Source of the DNA: an uncultured Coriobacteriaceae bacterium
Lineage (GTDB): Bacteria; Actinomycetota; Coriobacteriia; Coriobacteriales; Coriobacteriaceae
Direction of reading: 5' to 3'
Assembly (NCBI GenBank): GCA_944320725.1
Contig: CALUIM010000012.1
Span: 62,001-126,000, forward strand
Length of the DNA: 64,000 nucleotides
The position numbers and the translations under genes are program-made. Each line of letters starts with the position of its first letter. Within the stretch, counting starts at the first letter, position 1. Positions 51,754 through 59,567 of this stretch are shown here, one piece after another. Under the pieces are notes generated by a model that was not told where the DNA came from, ran no database searches, and saw nothing but the letters and a program-made list of their open reading frames with translations.

Positions 51754-52887
51754 CTAGAGTATCTCGACGCGACGGTCTTTGACCGTAAGGCCCATGTTCC
51801 CCGAAAGCAGATCGTCTAAACGCGTTCCCACCAACTCGAAACGCCAACCCTCACGCAAGCGGCTGCGCTCGGGGCACTCGATATAGTCGACAAGATCGTC
51901 GCGCGAGGCAATCATGGCGGTTGCCACCCCCGAACGCTCGGACACCAAGCGGATGAGCGCATACATGAGGTCGCTCACGCTCTCCACGTCGCTCGAGGGC
52001 GACTTGCGCGCATGGTGCACCTCGGGCAGACGCTCTGCCGGACAGCGCATGCCGCGCGACACCGCGACGAGCGCCGCATCGACATCGGCCTCGGACAACT
52101 GCTCGGTACCGCGAATGCTTCGGAAATCGGCGGCGCTTTGAGGTGTGCGTTTCACCAGCGCGAGCAGCACTTCGTCTGACATGATCCACTTGCGGGGTAT
52201 GTCGAGTTTCTCGGCACGCGCCTCGCGCCACGCCGCAAGCTCGCGGGCGATGGCAAGTTGGCGCCGCGTGAGCGAGTTCACGCGCTTCACCCGTCGGTAC
52301 GCCTCGCGGCGATCGACCACGTAATGCGCGCGCTGTGTGAGCGGCCGCAGTTCATCGGCAACCCACGACAGTCTGCCAGCCGCCTCGAGACGGCAGCGAA
52401 TGACGTCGTAGGCCTTGATGAGATAGCGCACATCGTCGAGCGCATACTCGATCTGTTTCGACGAGAGCGGGCGGCGCGACCAGTCGGTCAGCGATTCGGT
52501 TTTGGGCAGCGTCACCCCGCAGAATGCATGCACGAGCCCGTTGTACGAGATCTGCAGGCGCTCGCCCAAAAACGCCGCCGCAACCTGGGTGTCGAAGATG
52601 GGTGCCGGCAGCACGCCCAGCGTATGCAGCAAGACTTCCATATCTTGGGGGCACGCGTGAAACACCTTGAGGACGTGCTCGTTGGCGAGCAGCTCCTCGA
52701 GCGCGCTTGTATCGGAAAGCGCAAGAGGATCAATCGCCACGCACTCATCCGGCGTGGCAACCTGTACCAGGCAGAGCCTGGGATGATAGGTGCGCTCGCG
52801 CAAGAACTCGGTATCCACCGCAACGGCGGGATAGGTGGCCGCGCGGGAGCAGAATGCTTGTAAATCCTCAACTGTGGAAATATACAT
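51754..52887 (-). CDS. rnd: Ribonuclease D
   Basis: A 377-aa 3'-5' exoribonuclease that trims tRNA and other small RNA 3' ends. The DEDDy exonuclease motifs are AVDTEFLRERTYHPRLCLVQV (Exo I), FHACPQDMEVLL (Exo II, HACPQD in place of the more usual HAAxxD) and YALDDVRYLIKAY (Exo III with Tyr). HRDC domains follow (about 205-285 and a weaker second). The length fits RNase D. Its start faces the diacylglycerol-kinase-like gene. Confidence 0.94.
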   Translation of the reverse strand: MYISTVEDLQAFCSRAATYPAVAVDTEFLRERTYHPRLCLVQVATPDECVAIDPLALSDTSALEELLANEHVLKVFHACPQDMEVLLHTLGVLPAPIFDTQVAAAFLGERLQISYNGLVHAFCGVTLPKTESLTDWSRRPLSSKQIEYALDDVRYLIKAYDVIRCRLEAAGRLSWVADELRPLTQRAHYVVDRREAYRRVKRVNSLTRRQLAIARELAAWREARAEKLDIPRKWIMSDEVLLALVKRTPQSAADFRSIRGTEQLSEADVDAALVAVSRGMRCPAERLPEVHHARKSPSSDVESVSDLMYALIRLVSERSGVATAMIASRDDLVDYIECPERSRLREGWRFELVGTRLDDLLSGNMGLTVKDRRVEIL

Positions 52888-52905
52888 ACACGTCCGATGC
52901 AGGGG

Positions 52906-52935
52906 TTGTCGCGAGGGAAACGCGGGTAGGATACA
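52906..52935 (+). promoter_or_regulatory. Promoter of the DagK-like gene
   Basis: TTGTCG (52906-52911), 18-base spacer, GATACA (52930-52935), about 45 bases before the gene. The spacer is one base over the ideal. Confidence 0.5.
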
Positions 52936-52980
52936 ACAACGTAACTATACATTCCCAACTCACGATTAGGAAACCACGGC

Positions 52981-53895
52981 ATGCGTTGCCTCATTATCCA
53001 CAATCCGGTGTCCGGCCCCCGCTCAGACGAGATCTTCGCGTTCGCCCACGCGCTCTCGGCAGCAGGCGACGAGATCGTCATGCGCTTTTTAGGGCCTGCG
53101 GTGAAAAACGACGAGGTCGTTGCCGATGTCCGTTCGTTCGACCGCGTTGTCGTGTCGGGCGGCGACGGCACGGTCTCGAACCTGCTCGACTGTCTGCGCG
53201 ACACCCACGTCCCCATTCTGGTGTTCCCCTCGGGAACCGCCAATCTGTTCTTCAACAACATCGGCAACGCCCCCGAGATCGCCGCGCTGGCGAGTGCGTG
53301 CCGCGCGGGGCGCACCGCATCGGTCGACATGGGCGAGCTGTTCTGGAAAGACGGCGCCGGCGAGCTCAAACGCCATGGGTTCATCATCATCGCCGGCTCG
53401 GGCTTCGACGCTACGATCATGGAGAAAGCCGAGCCGGCAAAGGGCGAGATCGGTGAGATTGCCTACTTCCTCTCCGCCCTCTCGACGCTCAAACCCGATG
53501 TGGCACATTTCACCATCGAGCACGATGGCGAAATCGACGAGATCGATGGCATCTCCTGCATGGTTGCCAACACGTCGGTCATCCAAAACGACATCAACCT
53601 CTTCCCCGGCTGCCGCATGGACGACGGCCTCATCGACATCGCCGTGATCGAGCCTGCCGCCCTCGTGCAGTTGCTCCCCACCGTGCTTGCCGGCGTCCTC
53701 GATCCGCAGGGCTTGGGGCTCGGGCGTCCGCAATTCAAGATGTTCAAAGCAAAAGAGGTCAAGGTCACCTGCACGCCCTCACTCGGCATGCAATTCGACG
53801 GCGAGGTCATCTCCAACAACACCGGCGTCTTTGGCGCGCGCGTGCTGCCAAGCTGCCTCGACATCATCATCGACGATTTCTCGAACCTCGCCTAA
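52981..53895 (+). CDS. Diacylglycerol/lipid kinase family protein
   Basis: A 304-aa soluble kinase of the DAGK/YegS/DgkB fold, which phosphorylates lipid substrates such as diacylglycerol. N-terminal IIHNPVSGPRSDEI and the nucleotide motif VVVSGGDGTVSNLLDCL, followed by FPSGTANLFFNNIG, are characteristic. C-terminal half has the FDGEVISNN metal-binding region and VANTSVIQNDINLFPGCRMDDGLIDI. True DgkB, YegS-like and sphingosine-kinase-like members cannot be parted by eye. Starts with ATG after AGGAAACC. Confidence 0.9.
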   Translation: MRCLIIHNPVSGPRSDEIFAFAHALSAAGDEIVMRFLGPAVKNDEVVADVRSFDRVVVSGGDGTVSNLLDCLRDTHVPILVFPSGTANLFFNNIGNAPEIAALASACRAGRTASVDMGELFWKDGAGELKRHGFIIIAGSGFDATIMEKAEPAKGEIGEIAYFLSALSTLKPDVAHFTIEHDGEIDEIDGISCMVANTSVIQNDINLFPGCRMDDGLIDIAVIEPAALVQLLPTVLAGVLDPQGLGLGRPQFKMFKAKEVKVTCTPSLGMQFDGEVISNNTGVFGARVLPSCLDIIIDDFSNLA

Positions 53896-53965
53896 CGTGC
53901 CGAAACACGCTCGCAATCTTTACGCCTCATCGAACATCTTCGCAGGACCTGCGGCAAAGCTGTGC

Positions 53966-53971
53966 TATAGT
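53966..53971 (+). promoter_or_regulatory. -10 box of the ECF transporter operon leader
   Basis: TATAGT placed about 60 bases before the leader-peptide start, in the spacer after the lipid kinase gene. -35 not clear. Confidence 0.45.
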
Positions 53972-54027
53972 GCCCTCAACGCGATGCAACACCGCATCGA
54001 GCCGAGCACACGAAAGGAGCCGCCAGC

Positions 54028-54099
54028 ATGATGTACGCACACAGCAACTCCCTCATGAACTGGTGGTGGCGTGGTGAGAACTCGGCCGGTCGTCGGTGA
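54028..54099 (+). CDS. Tryptophan-sensing leader peptide (23 aa, three tandem Trp codons)
   Basis: A very short frame: ATG ATG … ATG AAC TGG TGG TGG CGT …, 23 codons then TGA, with GGAG eight bases before the first ATG. Three consecutive Trp codons (54061-54069) in a 23-codon frame are far above chance. It lies between a -10 box and a Rho-independent terminator, 140 bases before an ECF transporter gene. This is the arrangement of a trp-type attenuator: starvation for Trp stalls the ribosome at the TGG codons. The peptide is not expected to act itself. It is the best evidence that the following transporter carries tryptophan. Confidence 0.85.
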   Translation: MMYAHSNSLMNWWWRGENSAGRR

Positions 54100-54161
54100 G
54101 CCCCTTCGCGCCAGCATTTTTTGGCACGCACAGGCCTCCGGTTTGACCGGGGGCCTTTTTT
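54084..54161 (+). promoter_or_regulatory. Transcription attenuator of the ECF transporter operon
   Basis: GGCCGGTC (54084-54091), inside the leader peptide gene just after the Trp codons, can pair with GACCGG plus nearby CC (54145-54155), the 3' arm of the terminator. A ribosome stalled at the Trp codons would leave this segment free, form the antiterminator and let transcription proceed. A ribosome that reaches the TGA at 54097 would cover it and let the terminator form. A further hairpin (GCGCCA…TGGC-A-CGC) lies between them. The mutually exclusive pairing is my reading; it needs folding to confirm. Confidence 0.7.
54133..54161 (+). terminator. Attenuator terminator ahead of the ECF S-component gene
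   Basis: GGCCTCCGGT (54133-54142), loop TTG, ACCGGGGGCC (54146-54155), a ten-pair stem with one G-T, then TTTTTTAT. It lies before, not after, the transporter gene. Confidence 0.88.
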
Positions 54162-54241
54162 ATCGGCCGCCTCGCCCGTTCGCACCACGCGCCTCCCTCC
54201 CCCAACGGTTTTCGCACACACATTCAGAAAGGTTGATCATC

Positions 54242-54808
54242 ATGTCCCAGAACACTTCTCAGCCCCGCACCGTATCCACCGTCGACCGCGGCAAACTCGA
54301 CATCAAGGCCCTCGTCCTGCTCGCGGTGCTGCTCGCCGCCGGCTTCATCCTGAACTTCACCGTGGGCAAGGCTATCTCCACCATCTCCGCCGGCACCATC
54401 GCACCAGAATTCATCATCTCGGCGTTTTGCCTCACCATCCTCATCGTGCGCCCCAATGCCGGTCAGGCACTCATCATCGGACTCGTCTCGGCGGCTGTGA
54501 TCCAGATCACCACCACCTCCCCGGGTATCGACTTCGTGGCAGAGGGCATCGCCGCCGTTGTCATGGCGCTCATCGTCAACGCCGGCATGAAGACCGGCGC
54601 TAAGGCCATCATCCCCACCGTGGGCACCTTCGTGACGACGTTCCTCTCCGGTGCCATCTTCATGGTTATCAAGATGGCGCTCATGCAGTTTGACACGAGC
54701 CTCATCTCGCTTATGCTGCCCGTCGTCGCGCTCACCGCGGTATTCAATGCTATCCTCGTAGGCGCCCTGTATCTGCCCATCAAGCACGCGCTCAAGCTCG
54801 CCGACTAA
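54242..54808 (+). CDS. ECF transporter substrate-binding (S) component, predicted for tryptophan
   Basis: A 188-aa membrane protein with about six hydrophobic segments (from LKALVLLAVLLAAGFIL through FIISAFCLTILIV to ISLMLPVVALTAVFNAILVGALYL), typical of ECF S components. AAAGG is nine bases before the ATG. It heads an operon with a fused double ATPase (29 bases on) and EcfT, so it is a dedicated (group I) ECF importer. The substrate is inferred from the Trp attenuator just upstream; the protein itself has no substrate motif readable by eye. If the attenuator call is right, this is a high-affinity tryptophan uptake system. Confidence 0.82.
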   Translation: MSQNTSQPRTVSTVDRGKLDIKALVLLAVLLAAGFILNFTVGKAISTISAGTIAPEFIISAFCLTILIVRPNAGQALIIGLVSAAVIQITTTSPGIDFVAEGIAAVVMALIVNAGMKTGAKAIIPTVGTFVTTFLSGAIFMVIKMALMQFDTSLISLMLPVVALTAVFNAILVGALYLPIKHALKLAD

Positions 54809-54837
54809 TCGTGCGGCACGCGTCACGAAAGGTTCCC

Positions 54838-56601
54838 ATGCAGCCCATCATCGAGATGCGCGATGTCTCGTTCGCGTACGGGCATGACGCCCAAAACGCC
54901 CTCTCTCACATCACACTGAGCATTCCCGCAGGTTCTGTTACCGGTATCATCGGTCCCTCGGGCGCGGGCAAGTCCACCCTCGCCGCCGTGCTCTCCGGCG
55001 CGATCCCGCACCATTTCACCGGATCGCTCTATGGCGAGACCATCGTAGACGGCACCGATACCTGCGACATGACGCTCACCGACATCTCGCGCATCGTGGG
55101 CAGCGTCAACCAAGACATCGATGCCCAGATGGTCGCCTCGGTAGTTGAAGACGAGCTGTTGTTCGGACTCGAGAACTTCGGCGTCGCCCACGACCGCATC
55201 GAAGCGACCATCACCAGCGCGCTTGACGCCGTGGGCATCGCTGACCTGCGCGACCGTGAGATCGCCACGCTCTCGGGCGGACAGAAGCAAAAGGTTGCCA
55301 TCGCCGCGATTCTCGCACTCGCCCCGCGCGTGCTCGTGCTTGATGAACCTACCGCCGCGCTCGATCCGGTAAGTTCGCGCATGGTTTTTGAATGCCTGCG
55401 TGATCTCAACGAGCGCGCGGGCATCACGGTGGTAGTTATCGAGCAGAAGGTGGCGCTCCTGTCGGAGTTCTGCGACCGCATGGTGGTCATGAACAAGGGC
55501 TCGATTGCACTTGAGGGAACGCCGCATGAGGTATTCGGCCATGCCGCCGAACTGCGTGCGATTGGCGTCGATAGCCCGCGTGTGGCACGCATCTCCAACA
55601 GCCTCATGTCCAAGGGTCTCTGTACGGCACACGAACCGTGCCTGAATGTCGAGGAGGCAGCGCAGCTCGTAGCCTCGATCGTGCCCGCCGGCGCCACGTG
55701 CGAGACATGCGTCTCGCCTGCGCCCCACACACCACGGCCGCATGCCGAGGGCGCACAGCCTGTCGTGCGCTTCCGCGGTGTCAACTTCGCCTATCCAGGC
55801 GGCGGTGCCTCGGTTAACAACCTCGAGATGACGGTCTACCCAGGCGAGCTGGTGGGTATCGTCGGCCAAAACGGTGCCGGTAAAACTACGGCCACCAAGC
55901 TGCTGAATGGCCTGCTCAAACCCTCCTCGGGATCGGTTGAGGTCGCCGGCCTCGACACGCGCGATGTCCCGGTATCGCAGATCGCGCGCCACACGGCGAC
56001 CCTCTTCCAGAACCCCGATCATCAGCTCTGCAAGAACACCGTGCTCGAAGAGGTCGCCTTCGGCCTCGAACTCGCCGGCGTCCCGAGCAGCGAAGCGCAG
56101 CAGCGCGCCTCCCGCGTCATCGATCGCTTTGGACTGCCCGCCCACGAAGCGCCCTTTGCGCTCTCGCGCGGGCAGCGTCAGATGATTGCCCTCGCCTCGG
56201 TGGTCGTGCTCGAGCCTGAGGTCGTCATCCTCGATGAGCCAACGAGCGGTCTCGACTATCGCGAGTGTATGACCGTGATGGAGACGGTGCGCGAGATGGC
56301 CGAGCAAGGCTCTGCTGTTATCATGGTCTGCCACGACATGGAGGTTGTCTCCGATTTCGCCGAGCGCCTTGTGGTCATGGCAGACGGCTGCATCCTCGCC
56401 GCCGGACCCACGATGGAGGTCTTTAACGACGCCTCGCTCATGAGACGCGCACGGGTCAAACCGCCGCAGGTCGTCGAGCTCGCCGCGCAACTCGCGCGCG
56501 ATGTCTCGGGGGCGTTCGCGGGCGTCACCGAGGTCTCCGGCATCGTCGATACCACAGCGCAGCTCGTCCATGCGCGCAACGAGGAGGGCAGCCATGCTTA
56601 A
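54838..56601 (+). CDS. ecfA: ECF transporter ATPase, two ABC domains fused
   Basis: A 587-aa protein of two ABC ATPase domains in tandem, which power the ECF importer. First domain: Walker A GPSGAGKST, signature TLSGGQKQKVAI, Walker B VLVLDEPTAALDP. A linker of about 45 residues (about 265-310) follows. Second domain: Walker A GQNGAGKTT, Q loop QNPDHQLCKNTV, signature ALSRGQRQMIAL, Walker B VVILDEPTSGLDY. The second signature has Arg in place of the first Gly (LSRGQ), which is not rare in this family. GAAAGG before the ATG; its stop overlaps ecfT by 8 bases. Confidence 0.94.
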   Translation: MQPIIEMRDVSFAYGHDAQNALSHITLSIPAGSVTGIIGPSGAGKSTLAAVLSGAIPHHFTGSLYGETIVDGTDTCDMTLTDISRIVGSVNQDIDAQMVASVVEDELLFGLENFGVAHDRIEATITSALDAVGIADLRDREIATLSGGQKQKVAIAAILALAPRVLVLDEPTAALDPVSSRMVFECLRDLNERAGITVVVIEQKVALLSEFCDRMVVMNKGSIALEGTPHEVFGHAAELRAIGVDSPRVARISNSLMSKGLCTAHEPCLNVEEAAQLVASIVPAGATCETCVSPAPHTPRPHAEGAQPVVRFRGVNFAYPGGGASVNNLEMTVYPGELVGIVGQNGAGKTTATKLLNGLLKPSSGSVEVAGLDTRDVPVSQIARHTATLFQNPDHQLCKNTVLEEVAFGLELAGVPSSEAQQRASRVIDRFGLPAHEAPFALSRGQRQMIALASVVVLEPEVVILDEPTSGLDYRECMTVMETVREMAEQGSAVIMVCHDMEVVSDFAERLVVMADGCILAAGPTMEVFNDASLMRRARVKPPQVVELAAQLARDVSGAFAGVTEVSGIVDTTAQLVHARNEEGSHA

Positions 56602-57340
56602 TGTCATCGACTATGTTCCCGGCACCACGGTCTTGCATCGCCTCAACCCGGTGACCAAGCTGGCGCTCGCCGCATCGATCATCATCGCCACCATCCTGGC
56701 AGATGGCTATGCCGCACTCATCGCGCTGCTGCTCATCACCTTGTTGCTTGGCGTCTACGCAGGTACGGCAACGCGCTTGCTCTCGCTGCTCAAGGTCCTC
56801 GTGCCCATTGCCGCGCTCATGCTCGTGCTCCAGCTCGCTTTCGTGCGCCACGGCGACCCGGTGTTTTTGTTCGCCACCACCGATGGTCTCGTCTCGGGCA
56901 CCAAGGCGTGCCTGCGCCTACTCGGCGTGGCGCTACCGCTTGTGCTTGTGCTCACCGTGACCAAGACAACCGACCTTGCCAACGCGTGCGTTGAGAAGCT
57001 GCACATCCCCTACAAGTACGCGTTCACCTTCACCACAGCGCTACGGTTCGTGCCGGTGTTCACCCAGGAGATGAACGCCATCATGGAGGCGCAGACCGCA
57101 CGCGGAGTCGAATTCGATTCCAAGAATCCGTTCCGCAAGCTCTCCCTCATGCTGCCGGTTTGCATTCCGCTGCTCGTAACCTCGGTGGGCAAGACCGATG
57201 CCACCGCACTCGCGGCAGAGCAGCGAGGCTTCTATCTCCGCACCCGCACCAGCAGCTACCGCCGGTATCCCTTTGCGCCGCGCGATGCCGTCTGCGGCGC
57301 GCTCTGCGTGGCGCTCATCATCGCCGGCGCGATTCTGTAG
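56594..57340 (+). CDS. ecfT: ECF transporter transmembrane component EcfT
   Basis: A 248-aa membrane coupling protein with about five helices and two cytosolic helices that contact the ATPases. The N-terminal HRLNPVTKLALAAS and the coupling motifs QTARGVEFDS (A-R-G) and AAEQRGFYLRTRTSSYR (x-R-G) are the EcfT signature. It overlaps ecfA and is followed after 8 bases by an rRNA methyltransferase gene. Confidence 0.93.
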   Translation: MLNVIDYVPGTTVLHRLNPVTKLALAASIIIATILADGYAALIALLLITLLLGVYAGTATRLLSLLKVLVPIAALMLVLQLAFVRHGDPVFLFATTDGLVSGTKACLRLLGVALPLVLVLTVTKTTDLANACVEKLHIPYKYAFTFTTALRFVPVFTQEMNAIMEAQTARGVEFDSKNPFRKLSLMLPVCIPLLVTSVGKTDATALAAEQRGFYLRTRTSSYRRYPFAPRDAVCGALCVALIIAGAIL

Positions 57341-57348
57341 GAGGCGGC

Positions 57349-58329
57349 ATGTCCCACGACAACGCGCTTCCCGAGCTCCTTGCACAACTCGCCGCCTCCA
57401 AAATCGACACGCGCGAAAGCGACGCCATACGCACTGGCTTTGAGGCAGCGGCCACGCGTCCCGTAACGCTGCGCACCAACATGCTGCGCGCTACGAGCGA
57501 CGAGGTTGCGGAAGCGCTCACGGATGCGGGCATCTCATATGAGCGCGTACCCTGGTTTGAGGATGCCTTCGTACTCACCAACGTTCGCGAACGCGCAATC
57601 TGGGACCTTCCCATCTACCAAGATGGCAGCGTCTACCTGCAAAGCCTCTCTTCAATGCTGCCGCCGCTCGTGCTGGCACCACGCGATGGGGCCGATGTGC
57701 TGGACATGTGTGCAGCACCGGGCGGCAAGACATCCGAGATGGCGGCGCTCGCACCACGTGCTCACATCACGGCATGCGAGATGAAAGCACCCCGCGCAGA
57801 CAAACTCGAATACAACCTACGCAAACTCGGCGTGCACACGGCAAATGTCATGCGCGTCGACGCGCGACGCATCGATGAGTTCTTCTCGTTCGACCAGATT
57901 TTGCTCGATGCCCCCTGCACGGGCACCGGTACCTACCACATCGGCGATGAGCGGGCGCAGACGCGCATGACCTCGCATCTGCTGGCACGCGTGACCAAGG
58001 CACAGCAGGCACTGCTCGACCGCGCGCTTACCGTGCTGAAGCCCGGCGGCGAGCTCGTCTACGCAACGTGCTCGATCATGCCGGAGGAAAACGAGCGGCA
58101 AGTGATAACGGCGCTCAAGCGCCATCGCGATTGCGAGCTGGTACCGCTCACCGGACCCGTACCCGAAGACACGCCTGCGCGGGCTGCAACGGCACAAGCT
58201 GTCGCAGACGCCGTCGAAGCAGGAGCAATCCCTCGCCTGCCCAACGAACTTCCCGGCACGCTCACCGTATGCCCCTCGCAGCTCTTCGAGGGATTCTATA
58301 TCGCAAAAATCAAGAAGGTCGCGCGCTAG
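57349..58329 (+). CDS. RsmB/RsmF-family RNA (cytosine-5) methyltransferase
   Basis: A 326-aa SAM-dependent m5C methyltransferase. An N-terminal ~90-residue RNA-binding region precedes DMCAAPGGKTSEMAAL (SAM), DAPCTGTGTYH (motif IV, releasing Cys) and LVYATCSIMPEENERQV (motif VI, nucleophilic Cys). It is short and lacks the N-terminal NusB-like domain of RsmB, so it is closer to the RsmF/YebU or Nop2 type. Target base not known. GTAGGAGG before the ATG at 57349; it follows ecfT by 8 bases and may be co-transcribed with the transporter, which would place it under the same attenuator. Confidence 0.92.
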   Translation: MSHDNALPELLAQLAASKIDTRESDAIRTGFEAAATRPVTLRTNMLRATSDEVAEALTDAGISYERVPWFEDAFVLTNVRERAIWDLPIYQDGSVYLQSLSSMLPPLVLAPRDGADVLDMCAAPGGKTSEMAALAPRAHITACEMKAPRADKLEYNLRKLGVHTANVMRVDARRIDEFFSFDQILLDAPCTGTGTYHIGDERAQTRMTSHLLARVTKAQQALLDRALTVLKPGGELVYATCSIMPEENERQVITALKRHRDCELVPLTGPVPEDTPARAATAQAVADAVEAGAIPRLPNELPGTLTVCPSQLFEGFYIAKIKKVAR

Positions 58330-58475
58330 CGACGATGATGGCCCCCGCGTGACTCCCGCCGCGCCTCGAGTTTTGCCTTCACCGCCGAGACCACAAAATA
58401 CAGCAGCGCGGCACCTGCGACCACACCCAACATGAGCGCGATGGGGCCCAGCACCTCGCTAAGAATATCTACCAT
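58326..58475 (-). CDS. Small single-pass membrane protein (49 aa)
   Basis: A 49-codon frame read leftwards: an acidic N-terminus (VDILSEVLGP), one hydrophobic helix (IALMLGVVAGAALLYFVVSAV, about 12-32), then a basic cytosolic tail rich in Arg and His. AGGAG lies six bases before the ATG. Its stop TAG overlaps the stop of the convergent methyltransferase gene in the palindrome CTAG. Similar in shape to small stress-related or complex-stabilising membrane proteins. No family recognised; function unknown. It is likely transcribed from degV or its own promoter. Confidence 0.72.
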   Translation of the reverse strand: MVDILSEVLGPIALMLGVVAGAALLYFVVSAVKAKLEARRESRGGHHRR

Positions 58476-58508
58476 GGATGACTCCTGCTACCTGAGGGGC
58501 GTTTGCGA

Positions 58509-59396
58509 TTAATCGACGCGCTTGTCGCCCACGAAGAACAGCGCCACGGTACCCGGGCCCGTATGCGACCCGATGACCGTACCGATATTCGTGATGCGGA
58601 TCTTACCCTTGAGGCGCGGGCAAAGCTCCTCGATACCGCGGGCAACCGCCTCGGCATCGCCCTTGCACTCGCTTTGCGAGATGGCAACCTTGCCCTGGTA
58701 GTCGCAGCCGCCATCGGCATGTGTCTCGAACATGCGCACGAGCTCGGCAATAGCCTTCTTCACCGTACGGATTTTCTGGCGCGGAATAAGCTTGCCCTCG
58801 TAGTCGATGTTGAGCACCGGGCAGATTTTCAGGGCGTTGGCGAGCAGCGCGCTCGTAGCAGACACGCGACCGCCGCGCTTGAGGTACTCAAGGTCGGAGA
58901 CGAAGAACCATGCATTCACCTTGAGCAGGTTCTCATCGAGCCAAGCGAGCAGCTCATCGTACGACGCGCCCTCGTCGCGCATGTCGGCAAGGTACTCCAT
59001 GATGAGACCGAAACCTGCCGATGCGTTGAGCGAGTCGAGCACCGTGATGCGGCGCTCGGGATAGCTGGCGCGCAGCTGCTCGGCAGCGACGCAGGCAGAA
59101 TTGTACGTGCCCGAAATGCCCGACGAAAGTGCCAGGTGCAGCACGTCCTTGCCCTCCTTGAGAGCGGGCTCCCATAGCTCGACGTAGTCGCCCACACCCA
59201 CCTGCGAGGTGGTGGGCTGCTTGCCGGAGCGCATCATGTCAAAAAACGCCGTGGGCGTAACCGAGGTGTAGAGATCATCCGGATAGCTGCCACCGTCGAC
59301 GTTGTAGTGGAACGGCGCCCACAAAATGTTGCGCTCCTCGAAAAACTCCTTTGGATAGTCTGCCGTGGACTCGCAGGCCAAGATATAATCCGCCAT
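58509..59396 (-). CDS. DegV-family fatty-acid-binding protein
   Basis: A 295-aa cytosolic protein of the DegV/FakB family, which binds a fatty acid between two domains and, in Firmicutes, presents it to the kinase FakA. N-terminal ILACESTADYPKEFF (usually D-S-x-x-D), the TSQVGVGDYVELWEPALKEGKDVLHLALSSGISGTYNSA core and the C-terminal GTVIGSHTGPGTVALFFVG, which holds the HTGPG motif that caps the fatty acid. No FakA gene is adjacent. AGGGG before the ATG. Confidence 0.93.
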   Translation of the reverse strand: MADYILACESTADYPKEFFEERNILWAPFHYNVDGGSYPDDLYTSVTPTAFFDMMRSGKQPTTSQVGVGDYVELWEPALKEGKDVLHLALSSGISGTYNSACVAAEQLRASYPERRITVLDSLNASAGFGLIMEYLADMRDEGASYDELLAWLDENLLKVNAWFFVSDLEYLKRGGRVSATSALLANALKICPVLNIDYEGKLIPRQKIRTVKKAIAELVRMFETHADGGCDYQGKVAISQSECKGDAEAVARGIEELCPRLKGKIRITNIGTVIGSHTGPGTVALFFVGDKRVD

Positions 59397-59567
59397 GACA
59401 ATCCCCTAACCTCGCAAGCGAGTACCCCCTCTTGGAAGCTCTCGCCGATTGTTCGCAGTCGCGTGCCATTATCGCACGTTCTAGCCCTGTCTGCACAAGG
59501 CAAAGCAAATGCTCGCGAGTAATTCACCTATACTTGAAACTATCCTTTGAATCTGCGGAGGCCAGCC

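Noticed and set aside
53896-54241. T-box riboswitch for tryptophan
   Set aside because: No T-box core or antiterminator bulge motif; the translated Trp codons and simple terminator explain the leader better.
54823-56607. A 594-codon minus frame opposite the fused ECF ATPase
   Set aside because: Shadow of a gene with both ABC motif sets intact on the plus strand.
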